NCBI GenBank assembly: GCA_003164895.1 | Contig: PLUL01000051.1 | Span: 1 to 64,000, forward strand | Origin: Bacteroidota bacterium | GTDB taxonomy: Bacteria > Bacteroidota > Bacteroidia > Palsa-948 | DNA: 64,000 nt | Direction of reading: 5' to 3' | Shown here: positions 45,791 through 55,087 of the stretch, in pieces | Layout: every line of letters starts with the position of its first letter | Position numbering within the stretch: the first letter of the stretch is position 1 | Notes under the pieces: generated by a model | Told to the model about the DNA's origin: nothing | What the model saw: only the letters and a program-made list of their open reading frames with translations | Databases searched by the model: none | Program-made: the position numbers and the translations under genes

Positions 45791-48367
45791 ATGTTCAGAT
45801 TTTCATTTATAAAAAAAATAATTTATTTTATTTTTGTTCTTGTTACCTTTCCATCTGAAGATTCATTATTCGCTCAGCAAGATCTCACTTTATATAATAT
45901 GGATGTAGTTCCTCAGCGGATGTATGATAATCCGGCATTTAAACCATCTTACAGCACAGTAAACATCGGGTTGCCGCTTATTTCCTCGCAATATTTTAAT
46001 TTCAGCAATACCGGTTTTAAATATTCTGACTTGATTAAACATGGATCGGATGATTCTCTTCATCTTAATGTTCCCAACATGTTAAAAAAATTAGCAAAGA
46101 ATAATTACCTTTCTGTTGCCTACCGCACCGATCTTCTTTCCTTCGGATTTCAGGTGAAGAAAAAAAATTATTTCAGCTTTAATGCTACAGAAAAAATTGA
46201 TGTTCGCTTTCGTTATCCAAAAGATTTTATGAATCTTCTTTGGAATGGAAATGGCGCTATGATGGGACAGGATGTAAATTTAAATTTTACAATTAATGCC
46301 ACTCATTACCGTGAATATGGTTTCGGATTTTCCCGTGAAATAAATGATAAACTTACTATTGGCGTTAAGTTAAAATATCTTTATGGAATGGAAAATGTTT
46401 CGACTAATCTGTCAAATATCACGCTTAACACCGATCCAAATTATTTTGCTTTAACAGCAAAATCAAACGTAAGCGTTAACACTTCCGGTATAGATAGTAA
46501 CGAGTTTAAAAATATCAATGTTATTAATTATCTTTTTAAAAAACAAAACAATGGTGCAGGAATTGATCTGGGTGGCGTTTATAAATTGAACAAAAAATTT
46601 ACATTCTCTGCGAGTATAACTGATCTTGGATTTATTCACTGGCAAAGTTCAACCACAAATCTTCAAAGCGCAAATTCTCAAGGAACATTTGTTTATCAAG
46701 GCATTGATGCTGCGCAATTTATTGGCAATCCCACATTATCGGTTCAAGATGCCATGAATACCTTGAAAGATTCTGTAGTCAAAGCATTAAAAATTGATAC
46801 CGTTCATCATAGCTACACCACTATGATTACTTCCAAAATATATCTTGGAGCAAATTATAATGTGACAGAAAAAAGCAATGCAGGTTTTTTATTTTATAGC
46901 GAGATATTTGATAAATCCATTCATCCGGGAATTTCTTTTTCATTTAATCAGAAAGTTGGTAGATGGTTATGTGCGTCGGCTTCATATTCCATTTTTAATC
47001 GCAATTATGAAAATGTTGGATTGGGATTGGCACTTAACGGAGGTCCTGTTCAATTTTATGTTGTGAGTGATAATCTTTTGGCAGCATTCTATCCTCAAAA
47101 CGCACAAAATATACATGTCCATTTTGGAATTAATTTAACATTTGGCAGAAAACTTCCTGACCGAGATAAAGATGGAATTCCTGATAAAAAAGATCGTTGT
47201 CCTGATGTTCCGGGATTAAAAGAGTTTGATGGCTGTCCTGACAGAGATGGGGATCATATTCCTGATTATCTGGATTCCTGTCCTGATCAAGCCGGCTTAC
47301 CAAAATTCAACGGGTGTCCCGATCGTGATGGCGACGGAATCATTGATAAAAAAGATTCTTGTCCAGATTCTGCTGGCTTGCCGCAATTTAACGGTTGCCC
47401 AGACAAAGATGGTGATGGTATCATTGACAAAAAAGATTCCTGTCCCGATGTTGCCGGCTTGCCGCAATTCAACGGCTGTCCCGATCGTGACGGTGATGGT
47501 ATCATTGATAAAAAAGATTCTTGTCCAGATGCTGCCGGTTTGCCGCAATTCAACGGCTGCCCCGATCGCGATGGCGATGGCATCATTGATAAAAAAGATT
47601 CTTGTCCAGATGTTCCCGGAGTTCCCGAATTAAATGGATGTCCGGATAAAGATGGCGATGGTGTTACCGATGCAAAAGACCGATGTCCTGATGTTCCTGG
47701 TCCGAAAGAAAATGATGGCTGTCCGCTTGCAAAACTTCACTTGCTTGATGAAAAAGGAAATATTATTGCAACAGCTACCATAGGAAAAGATGGTAAATTT
47801 AATTTTACTGAACTACCGCCTGACGAAAAAGTTCTTTTAAAATTAGAATCGTACGATGTGCTTATGGTGAACGAAATTACCGTTGGATCTGGCAGCAACC
47901 TACATGTTGCCCGAAGAAGTGTGGATGGTTTTTTCCATTTTGAAAAACTTAGTGCCGATGAAAACAAACTCGGAAAAATGGATGCGCCCGATATACAAAT
48001 TAAATTAAAAGCTGAAGAAGCGCAAACGGTAAAAGATGCGATGGAAAATCTGGAATTCGATTTTGGAAAAGAAGGAATTCGCACCACTTCAAATTCAGGA
48101 CTCGATAAACTTACCAACCTAATGATAAAAAATCCTACATGGAGATTAAAACTTTCAGGGCATACAGATAATGTTTCTTCCATGAAATTCAATATGACAC
48201 TTTCTAAAAAACGTGTAGAATCGGTGAAAAAATATTTGGTAAGCAAAGGGATTTCTGGTGACAGAATCGTACTCAAATGGTACGGACCAACGAAACCTGT
48301 TGCTTCAAATAATACGGAGGAAGGCAAACAGAAAAATCGCAGGGTAGAGTTTCTGATTATTCAGTAA
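45791..48367 (+). CDS. OmpA-family protein with N-terminal barrel and TSP3 calcium repeats
   Basis: ATG 45791 gives 858 residues. A signal peptide (to ...LFAQ) leads to a beta-barrel domain of DUF5723 type (about residues 30-450). Then come seven thrombospondin-type-3 repeats of 27 residues, mostly RDGDGIIDKKDSCPD plus AGLPQFNGCPD, which are Ca2+-binding and rigid. A carboxypeptidase-like strand region (LHLLDEKGNIIATATIG) follows, and the C-terminus is an OmpA peptidoglycan-binding domain (LKLSGHTDNVSSMKFNMTLS ... NRRVEFLI). It would link the outer membrane to the cell wall. The inner TSP3 copies are nearly identical at DNA level (81-bp period). Confidence 0.9.
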   Translation: MFRFSFIKKIIYFIFVLVTFPSEDSLFAQQDLTLYNMDVVPQRMYDNPAFKPSYSTVNIGLPLISSQYFNFSNTGFKYSDLIKHGSDDSLHLNVPNMLKKLAKNNYLSVAYRTDLLSFGFQVKKKNYFSFNATEKIDVRFRYPKDFMNLLWNGNGAMMGQDVNLNFTINATHYREYGFGFSREINDKLTIGVKLKYLYGMENVSTNLSNITLNTDPNYFALTAKSNVSVNTSGIDSNEFKNINVINYLFKKQNNGAGIDLGGVYKLNKKFTFSASITDLGFIHWQSSTTNLQSANSQGTFVYQGIDAAQFIGNPTLSVQDAMNTLKDSVVKALKIDTVHHSYTTMITSKIYLGANYNVTEKSNAGFLFYSEIFDKSIHPGISFSFNQKVGRWLCASASYSIFNRNYENVGLGLALNGGPVQFYVVSDNLLAAFYPQNAQNIHVHFGINLTFGRKLPDRDKDGIPDKKDRCPDVPGLKEFDGCPDRDGDHIPDYLDSCPDQAGLPKFNGCPDRDGDGIIDKKDSCPDSAGLPQFNGCPDKDGDGIIDKKDSCPDVAGLPQFNGCPDRDGDGIIDKKDSCPDAAGLPQFNGCPDRDGDGIIDKKDSCPDVPGVPELNGCPDKDGDGVTDAKDRCPDVPGPKENDGCPLAKLHLLDEKGNIIATATIGKDGKFNFTELPPDEKVLLKLESYDVLMVNEITVGSGSNLHVARRSVDGFFHFEKLSADENKLGKMDAPDIQIKLKAEEAQTVKDAMENLEFDFGKEGIRTTSNSGLDKLTNLMIKNPTWRLKLSGHTDNVSSMKFNMTLSKKRVESVKKYLVSKGISGDRIVLKWYGPTKPVASNNTEEGKQKNRRVEFLIIQ
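47155..47730 (+). repeat. 81-bp tandem repeats encoding TSP3 units
   Basis: Seven units of 81 bp encode the calcium-binding TSP3 array of the OmpA-family protein. The central four are almost identical, so copy number could change by recombination without breaking the frame (81 is a multiple of 3). Confidence 0.85.
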
Positions 48368-48413
48368 TTCTCTAATTTTTTTCAACTAAATATCTGTGGA
48401 GTTATAATGGATT

Positions 48414-49049
48414 ATGATTATAAAACCTTTCAAAATAAAATTAGCGCAAAAATATTTATTGGATGCTGAACTGAATATTTTAGATGTTGGTGCCGGAAGT
48501 CATTCAGCAAGTATTACAAAACAATGGTTGCCGAAATGCCATTACACCGGAATAGATATTTCAAAAACTTATGATAACGATGAAAGCGATTTTAAAATGA
48601 TGGACGAATTCATCGAAATGGATCTAACGAAACTTGATTTTGAAAAAATTCCTGAAAATAAATACGACATGATTGTTATGTGCCATGTCATCGAACATTT
48701 GCACAACGGAGATAAAGTAATTTCAGGGTTGCTCTCCAAATTAAAAAAAGGTGGAATTATTTATTTGGAATTTCCTTCCGAAAGAAGCGTTCATTTCCCT
48801 TCCAAACGCGAAACTTTGAATTTTTATGACGATCCCACGCATTGTAGAATTTTTTCGGTTAAAGAAGTTTCAGATATTCTGAAACAAAATCACCTGATTA
48901 TTTTATCTGCCGGAATCCGAAGACAAATCATGAATATTTTTTTAATGCCATTCAAAATAATTTATCAGTCCATCACCAAAGGATATGTGAGAGGTGGGGT
49001 TTATTGGGATTATTACGGTTTTGCTGATTATGTTATTGCTAAAAGATAA
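48414..49049 (+). CDS. Class I SAM-dependent methyltransferase
   Basis: The protein has 211 residues. The SAM-binding motif is ILDVGAGSHSASIT, followed by YTGIDIS, and the motif MCHVIEHLHNGDKVISGLLSKLKKGG fits a UbiE/Methyltransf_11-type small-molecule methyltransferase. The substrate is unknown; the neighbouring flippase suggests a glycan or lipid precursor. It is 25 bp before that gene. Confidence 0.87.
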   Translation: MIIKPFKIKLAQKYLLDAELNILDVGAGSHSASITKQWLPKCHYTGIDISKTYDNDESDFKMMDEFIEMDLTKLDFEKIPENKYDMIVMCHVIEHLHNGDKVISGLLSKLKKGGIIYLEFPSERSVHFPSKRETLNFYDDPTHCRIFSVKEVSDILKQNHLIILSAGIRRQIMNIFLMPFKIIYQSITKGYVRGGVYWDYYGFADYVIAKR

Positions 49050-49073
49050 TTTTAAAATTGCGATAGAAAAAAG

Positions 49074-50525
49074 ATGAGCGTCATACAAAAAAAATTCGTT
49101 TACAACCTTGCATTTCTTCTTTTGTTGAATCTACTTATCAAGCCATTTCATGTACTTTTTATTGATGTGCATTGGCAGAAAGAAGTGCAGGCAGAAAATT
49201 TCGGACTTTATTTTGCGCTTCTTAATTTTTCTTTCGTGTTGAATACCATTCTCGATTTCGGCATCACTAATTTTAATAATATAAACATCGCGCAGAATAA
49301 TCATCTGCTCACAAAACATTTTTCTTCTCTCGTTGTTCTGAAATTACTCCTCGCGATAGTTTACATCGTCCTTGCATTTATCATAGGGCTAATAATCAAG
49401 TATGATTACCGCTTGATGAAACTGATGCTTCTGCTCGGCTTCAATCAGTTTTTGATTTCGTTTATCGCTTACCTGCGTTCAAACATTGCGGGGCTGCTTC
49501 TTTTTTGGGTGGATAGTATTGTGTCAGTATTAGACCGCGTCATCCTGATTACCATCAGTTGTTTTTTACTTTTCGGAAGCGTGCTTGGAAGAAAACCTGA
49601 TATTATGGATTATGTGTATGCTCAAACAATTGCATACGGTTCCACAGCCATCATCGCATTTTTTATTGTGTTTAGTAAAACTACGTTTGCAAAATTCAAA
49701 CTATCCCGGGCATTTGCCATGATGATTTTCAAAAAAAGTTTTCCATTTGCTATTCTCGGAATGTTAATGGCATGTTATAATCGTTTAGACACAGTAATGG
49801 TAGAGCGAATGCTTCCCAATGGAGCGGAACAAGCTGGAATTTATGCCCAAGGATTCCGTCTTCTTGATGCGACTAATATGCTTTCGGTTCTTTTTGCCGG
49901 ACTGCTTCTTCCTATTTTTGCACGAATGCTTAAGCTTAAAGAATCTATTGAACCACTACTAAAAACAGCATTCATACTTCTTATAACTCCAGGTATTGTT
50001 GTTGCGGTGGGATGCTGGTTTTATTCCACAGAACTAATGCAGTTGTTGTACGGTAAGGAACACCTCGAGCAGGCATCTGCCATTTTTCCAATATTGATGT
50101 CCTGTTTTGTTGCAACTTCCACTACCTATATTTTTGGAACATTACTAACAGCAAATGGAAATCTAAGAGAACTTAATTTGATGGCTGTAAGTGGCATTCT
50201 GATAAATGTTACCATGAATTTATTTTTGATTCCCAGATACCAAGCAGTCGGCTCTGCTGTTTCGAGTTTAACAACACAATTTTTTACTGCCCTCATACAA
50301 GTTCTTATAGCGCAAAGTGTTTTCAAATTCAAAATTAATTACAGATTGCTTTTGATTTTAATTATTTTCATAGCTGGTATCGTTTTAATAAATTATTTCT
50401 CGAAAAATATTTTTCATAATTGGCAGATGAATTTTGTAATCATGGTTATAGCATCCGGCATTTGGGCTTTTGCGAGCCGAATGCTTAACATTAAATCCAT
50501 GTTGAGGATTGTAAAATATAAGTAA
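49074..50525 (+). CDS. Polysaccharide flippase-like membrane protein (MOP superfamily)
   Basis: The protein has 483 residues with about 12-14 hydrophobic helices. It has the MOP/Wzx layout (NFGLYFALLNFSFVLNTILDFG near the start, YNRLDTVMVERMLPNGAEQAGIYAQGFRLLDATNM in the middle). It would move a lipid-linked sugar across the inner membrane. Together with the methyltransferase and the upstream GT4 gene it suggests a small surface-glycan group. Confidence 0.85.
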   Translation: MSVIQKKFVYNLAFLLLLNLLIKPFHVLFIDVHWQKEVQAENFGLYFALLNFSFVLNTILDFGITNFNNINIAQNNHLLTKHFSSLVVLKLLLAIVYIVLAFIIGLIIKYDYRLMKLMLLLGFNQFLISFIAYLRSNIAGLLLFWVDSIVSVLDRVILITISCFLLFGSVLGRKPDIMDYVYAQTIAYGSTAIIAFFIVFSKTTFAKFKLSRAFAMMIFKKSFPFAILGMLMACYNRLDTVMVERMLPNGAEQAGIYAQGFRLLDATNMLSVLFAGLLLPIFARMLKLKESIEPLLKTAFILLITPGIVVAVGCWFYSTELMQLLYGKEHLEQASAIFPILMSCFVATSTTYIFGTLLTANGNLRELNLMAVSGILINVTMNLFLIPRYQAVGSAVSSLTTQFFTALIQVLIAQSVFKFKINYRLLLILIIFIAGIVLINYFSKNIFHNWQMNFVIMVIASGIWAFASRMLNIKSMLRIVKYK

Positions 50526-50543
50526 CTAACTCACTTTTGTTTT

Positions 50544-51305
50544 CTACAGAAGCAAGTGTAACCCATCAAATGCCAGCTTAATATTTTCCAGTAAGTCCTC
50601 TTGCACTTCTTCGTGCAAACCAATTTGATGACTCATGTGAATGAGGTAAGCCGTTTTGGGTTTCAATTCGTTGATAAGGGCAACGGCTTCGTCAAGCGTG
50701 AAATGTGATAGATGCGTTTCTTTTCTTAGAGCATTTAGTACAAGAATTTCAGAGCCATAAATTTTTTTCTTCTCTTCTTCGGAAATAAAATTTGCATCGG
50801 TGATGTAAGTAAAATTACCGACACGAAACCCAAATACAGAAAGATGCATATGTTTTACAAGAATTGGAATAAATTCCACTCCTTCAATTATGAACGGTTT
50901 ATTTTCAATCGTATGAAGAGTGATTTCAGGAATGCCAGGATATTTTTTTTCTTTAAAGATATAATTGAATTGATCGTGAATTCCTTTCTGCACTTGTTCG
51001 CTGGCATACAAATCCATACTTTTTTTCATGATAAAATTAAAAGCACGAATATCATCTAATCCGGCAACATGGTCGCGGTGATCATGTGTGTAAATCACAG
51101 CGTCAATGCGATCAACTCTTTCCCGCAGCATTTGTTGGCGAAAATCAGGACTGGTATCTATCACAAATCTTTTTCCATCAGTTTCAATCATTACCGATGA
51201 ACGCAAACGTTTATCTTTTGGATTTAACGAATTACAAACTCTGCACATACATCCTATTACCGGAACGCCTTGTGAAGTGCCTGTGCCAAGAAAAGTAATT
51301 TTCAT
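50544..51305 (-). CDS. Metallo-beta-lactamase-fold hydrolase (PhnP-like)
   Basis: The protein has 253 residues. The start matches PhnP-like proteins (MKITFLGTGTSQGVPVIGCMCRVC). The metal-binding motif is THDHRDH and further ligands are DTSPDF, KHMHLSVFGF, TDANF and the late IHMSHQIGLHE. It is a cytoplasmic phosphodiesterase-type enzyme; the substrate is not determined. It follows the gld operon terminator on the same strand. Confidence 0.85.
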   Translation of the reverse strand: MKITFLGTGTSQGVPVIGCMCRVCNSLNPKDKRLRSSVMIETDGKRFVIDTSPDFRQQMLRERVDRIDAVIYTHDHRDHVAGLDDIRAFNFIMKKSMDLYASEQVQKGIHDQFNYIFKEKKYPGIPEITLHTIENKPFIIEGVEFIPILVKHMHLSVFGFRVGNFTYITDANFISEEEKKKIYGSEILVLNALRKETHLSHFTLDEAVALINELKPKTAYLIHMSHQIGLHEEVQEDLLENIKLAFDGLHLLL

Positions 51306-51332
51306 TAATGAAATAATTTTATCGGAAAATAA

Positions 51333-51362
51333 AAAAGCCCCTGAATTTCTCCAGAGGCTTTA
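51333..51362 (-). terminator. Terminator after gldN
   Basis: A hairpin AAAGCCCCTG/CAGAGGCTTT with one mismatch and a short loop lies about 16 bp past the gldN stop; on the minus strand it is followed by a T run. Confidence 0.7.
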
Positions 51363-51377
51363 ATTAAATTTTCTCCA

Positions 51378-52283
51378 TTAGTAATTCCACATATCGTGTT
51401 CGAATTTAAATATATTATCCTTAATCTCCTCGGATTTCAGAAGAGCATCTACACCTTGCGCTTCAGTAACAATTGGACGATTATATACATTTGATTCTTC
51501 TTTTATGTAACTGCTGAACTGGCGTTTGTGAAATACTTCATCATAGGTTCTCCATTCCGCATCATTGTATGGATTATAACATTGATATCTTGAAAACAAA
51601 TTTCTACATCCAGGATAATAAAGCCAGAAAAGAACTTTATAACTTTTAAATTGACCTTTGTCATCCGTGGCTTCAATTACAGGAGCAATGCCAAGAATTC
51701 TAACATCCATAATGGAACGTTGCTTATCAAAAAACCAATCTTCTTTTACCCAATATTGCTTGATGTCAGAAGGTTTTATTGTATCAGGAGCAGTTACAGA
51801 AGTCATTTCTCCAGTAACAGTATCTTGTTTCATAAAAGTTACTTCACGAGAAAATGCTTTTTGAGCTTCACTATATGGTTCTTCAATTTTAAATTCTTCA
51901 TCCGGGTCGTAAACAGAAGGATTGGGATCGTAAACTGATAATTCATGACTAATGATTCCTTGTTTAATAACAGAAAACAACGATGGCCTTTTAGCAGATA
52001 CCTCATCTGTAGGATAATAAAGTGGATGATTAATCTTTTCACGAAGATCAATAACTCTCCAAATTCTGTGCTGCCATATTACATCTGCTTCCCTAAGTGG
52101 AACATAAGGAATTGGTTTACGATTTGGCAAATGCTCGGGGATATAAACTCCATTATTCACCGATGGACCAAGTGTTGTAGAAGATTGTTGATGTGGAGGC
52201 GGATTGTTAGGAGTAATAGTTTGTGCAAATCCACAAATAGAAGATGCTGCAACAAACACGCCCAATAATTTTAGGTTTTTCAT
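51378..52283 (-). CDS. gldN: Type IX secretion / gliding protein GldN
   Basis: The protein has 301 residues with a signal peptide (SICGFAQT). Conserved GldN/PorN stretches include READVIWQHRIWRVIDLREKINHPLYYPTD and FKSYKVLFWLYYPGCRNLFSRYQCYNPYNDA. GldN pairs with GldK to form the periplasmic ring under the outer membrane. It is last in the porP-gldKLMN operon, 10 bp after gldM. Confidence 0.92.
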   Translation of the reverse strand: MKNLKLLGVFVAASSICGFAQTITPNNPPPHQQSSTTLGPSVNNGVYIPEHLPNRKPIPYVPLREADVIWQHRIWRVIDLREKINHPLYYPTDEVSAKRPSLFSVIKQGIISHELSVYDPNPSVYDPDEEFKIEEPYSEAQKAFSREVTFMKQDTVTGEMTSVTAPDTIKPSDIKQYWVKEDWFFDKQRSIMDVRILGIAPVIEATDDKGQFKSYKVLFWLYYPGCRNLFSRYQCYNPYNDAEWRTYDEVFHKRQFSSYIKEESNVYNRPIVTEAQGVDALLKSEEIKDNIFKFEHDMWNY

Positions 52284-52293
52284 AGTGTTTTTT

Positions 52294-53949
52294 TTAGATA
52301 ACTTTCAAGTTAACACTTCCAACCGTTTTAACTGTTCCGTCCGGTTTTCTAACTTTAACATTTTCTATATATACTTTATTTCCTTTTTTGGCTTTCGAAA
52401 GCATCGCACTTTGTTTAGCCGTCAAAACAGAACTAGTAGATACCTCTTCAACTTCCTGACCATTTACGTTCATGGATACAGAAAATGAAACAACAGGAAA
52501 CTTAAGGTCAAATTCAAAATTATCCAACTTTGCAATTACTGCACCGGCTCCTTTCAAAGCAACTTGTTGAATTACATCTGTACCACGTTTTCCCGCAAAT
52601 TCTGCCACAGGATCGGGAACAGATTTAACACGAAATTTCACTCCTTGCCCCATTGACTTAACCCCGCTTTTCGTTTTTGCAGAAACATTTACAGCAACCT
52701 CTTTCCCAGCACTCGCAGCAGTTACCTTTACAACATACTTTCCTCTTGCACCTGAAATGCTACCTCCTCCAGACATGGAAGGTTGAATATCTTCTGTCGC
52801 AATTCCAGGAACAGAAATAGAAACTGGATTATCAACTCCAATATAAAACACATTCATCTTATCCGGTGATACAACAATTGCAGGACGTGCAGCTTTAAAC
52901 TCCGAATGAAAAGGATAATAAAGCATATGCTTTGGATCCTGAGGATCTTTCATACCTATTAATCCTCCATATTTAACTGTTCCTTCCGCTGTAGGGGAAA
53001 TCGAATAATAGCCCACACCTTTTGATACTTTTACGGATGAAGTGTCTTTAGGTCCTTTAATCGTGTTGGTAACAGTATCCACTTCGCCCAAAGCAACAGA
53101 AGGATTAGAAGTTGAACTGAATGCCGCTAAAAATATTTCTGCACGATACTCTTCGCCTAAAAGAACATAATTTGAATTTGCAATTACACGTGAAGAAAGT
53201 GTGTCAAATTTAAATGAAGATACGTCAATTCTCCTGTAAAGCGCATTGATAATATCCGACTCGCTGTTTTTTACATCGTTTTGTAGCTTTGTAAGAATTG
53301 CAATATCTGCCACGGCAGGAACATGATAAAAATTGCTAAACTCCCATGGTACTTCCTTTTCTTCGTGGGCATCGTAAACAGACCTTGTGTCCATTCCCAA
53401 ATGGATATTAGGTCTGTCTTTTTCAGGAACCTGTGCTATTAAATCATCTTTAAATTTTTTAATTTTATCCTTTAAATCGAACGATTTGTTTCCCGGCTCA
53501 GCTTTTTCTGCCGTTCCAAAAAAATAATTAGTAGGAGTGGAATAATCATCTTTATTTTCGAGGTGCATAATATCCGATATGGTTTTAACAACACTATCCT
53601 TGCCATTTGCCCCCTTAACTTCTGCTTCATCCTTTTTGTCCACTGCAAGAATCACCTCTTTTTTAATGCTTTCGATATACTCAAACATTTCCTGCGAGCG
53701 TTTTTTTACAGCCTGTGCACGATCCCAGTATTGACGTACCTTGTTAGGGTCGCCAGACAATGCTTTATCAAACTGGTCATAAGTAACCTGATTTTTGATC
53801 GCAAAGTTTATGTTTGTTTTTACCAAACCATTATTCATAATCGCAAAAGCATTAAGAACTTCTTTTGATACGTTCATTGCAAGCAGAGCCAACAAGACGA
53901 GATACATCAAGTTAATCATCTTTTGCCTGGGTGATCCACCTCCTGCCAT
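52294..53949 (-). CDS. gldM: Type IX secretion motor protein GldM
   Basis: The protein has 551 residues. It starts MAGGGSPRQKMINLMYLVLLALLAMNVSKEVLNAF, the family N-terminus with one membrane helix (about residues 12-27). The large periplasmic part has the four GldM beta-domains (ANSNYVLLGEEYRAEIFLAAF, SVPGIATEDIQPSMSGGGSI). GldL and GldM form the proton-driven inner-membrane motor, and GldM reaches to the GldKN ring. Confidence 0.95.
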   Translation of the reverse strand: MAGGGSPRQKMINLMYLVLLALLAMNVSKEVLNAFAIMNNGLVKTNINFAIKNQVTYDQFDKALSGDPNKVRQYWDRAQAVKKRSQEMFEYIESIKKEVILAVDKKDEAEVKGANGKDSVVKTISDIMHLENKDDYSTPTNYFFGTAEKAEPGNKSFDLKDKIKKFKDDLIAQVPEKDRPNIHLGMDTRSVYDAHEEKEVPWEFSNFYHVPAVADIAILTKLQNDVKNSESDIINALYRRIDVSSFKFDTLSSRVIANSNYVLLGEEYRAEIFLAAFSSTSNPSVALGEVDTVTNTIKGPKDTSSVKVSKGVGYYSISPTAEGTVKYGGLIGMKDPQDPKHMLYYPFHSEFKAARPAIVVSPDKMNVFYIGVDNPVSISVPGIATEDIQPSMSGGGSISGARGKYVVKVTAASAGKEVAVNVSAKTKSGVKSMGQGVKFRVKSVPDPVAEFAGKRGTDVIQQVALKGAGAVIAKLDNFEFDLKFPVVSFSVSMNVNGQEVEEVSTSSVLTAKQSAMLSKAKKGNKVYIENVKVRKPDGTVKTVGSVNLKVI

Positions 53950-54000
53950 ATATTAATTTGTTTTAAAAATTATTATTTACTTTTTTCTTCTAATCAGAAT

Positions 54001-55029
54001 TTATTTTCTGCCAATGCTCATTGCTGTCAGCATATTTCCATATACTGTATTCAATGCACCAAGATTTTCTGACATCGCCGCTAATTGCACTTTAAATTTC
54101 TTAGCATCCTCTGTTGTGTCACCTAAACTTGACATCGATTTTTCAAAATTAGCATACGCTTGATTTGCCTTGCCTAAAGTTTGCAATTGCAATTCATAAG
54201 CAGCATTAAGTGATTCAACATTGCCGGATGATTTTTTCAAATGCTCTCCGTAAGAAACTGCATCGCGCTGAGATGCCTGCATAGAAGCCTCAAGAACAGA
54301 AAGAAGTTTTTGAATTCCTGCATTGGCTTGTGTTGCGGCTTTAATATTTTCGTTTGAATTTTGCAATTGAAGTTCATAAGCGCTATTTAAGGAACCTAAA
54401 TTTTTAGAAACTTTTTGCAGTTGTTCGCTGTAAGTACCCGCTTGCTGCTCTGTTGAATTTGTAATCAGATCAAGTGCCTGAGAAGTTTTGCTTGAAGCTT
54501 TTTCCAAATCACTGATTGATCCGCTGATTGAACTGGAAGCTTTATCATAGGTTTCTGACAGCGTACCAATTTTTTTAGAAGCTGATTTCATATTATCTGT
54601 AAAATCATTCGCTGCAACACTTGCATCTGACAAGTTTGTAAGTTTTGCTGTATTGTCGCTAAGACTTTTCAATCCTGAACCTAAACTTTCAATAAGATCA
54701 GGACCTATCTTTGCTTCTTCAAGCATATTATCCAATTGTTCTGTGATAGATTTTTTGTCCTCACTTGCTCCTGCTTCGTCATGCATTCCAGCTAATTCAG
54801 GATATACAAGCGACCAATCCAAATCCATGTGTACCTGTGTAGGGTCAATGGCAAAAATACAGAACACAAACACTTCTGTACCCATACCTAAGTTAAGCAT
54901 AAAATTAGCCCCAGGCCAGTGTTGAATTTTGAAAAGTGCACCCGCAATAACTACTGCGGCACCTAAACTATAAATATAGTTCATGATGGTTTTGAATTTT
55001 TTGGTTTCGGCAAATTCTGCAAATGTCAT
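54001..55029 (-). CDS. gldL: Type IX secretion motor protein GldL with extended coiled-coil tail
   Basis: The protein has 342 residues. Two N-terminal membrane helices (about 16-34 and 43-60) carry the conserved residues Lys34, His37 and Glu52 (FKIQHWPG, LGMGTEVFVF), Glu52 matching the proton-channel glutamate of the family. The cytoplasmic tail (about 80-342) is longer than in Flavobacterium GldL and looks coiled-coil. It has a recurring element: SKNLGSLNSAYELQLQ, SGNVESLNAAYELQLQ and SENLGALNTVYGNML. It is 51 bp before gldM. Confidence 0.92.
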   Translation of the reverse strand: MTFAEFAETKKFKTIMNYIYSLGAAVVIAGALFKIQHWPGANFMLNLGMGTEVFVFCIFAIDPTQVHMDLDWSLVYPELAGMHDEAGASEDKKSITEQLDNMLEEAKIGPDLIESLGSGLKSLSDNTAKLTNLSDASVAANDFTDNMKSASKKIGTLSETYDKASSSISGSISDLEKASSKTSQALDLITNSTEQQAGTYSEQLQKVSKNLGSLNSAYELQLQNSNENIKAATQANAGIQKLLSVLEASMQASQRDAVSYGEHLKKSSGNVESLNAAYELQLQTLGKANQAYANFEKSMSSLGDTTEDAKKFKVQLAAMSENLGALNTVYGNMLTAMSIGRK

Positions 55030-55047
55030 AAAATTGGGTTTTTTAGA

Positions 55048-55066
55048 TTGTTTGTTTGTTTGTTTG
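55048..55066. repeat. TTTG tetranucleotide microsatellite between gldK and gldL
   Basis: Four tandem TTTG units are preceded by a partial one; on the transcribed strand this is (CAAA)n. It sits in the 58-bp gldK-gldL gap. Confidence 0.85.
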
Positions 55067-55087
55067 CTTATTTAAATTCTATTCATT

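Noticed and set aside
47287-47586. Antisense frames of 83-99 residues across the TSP3 repeats
   Set aside because: They simply mirror the 81-bp repeat of the real gene.
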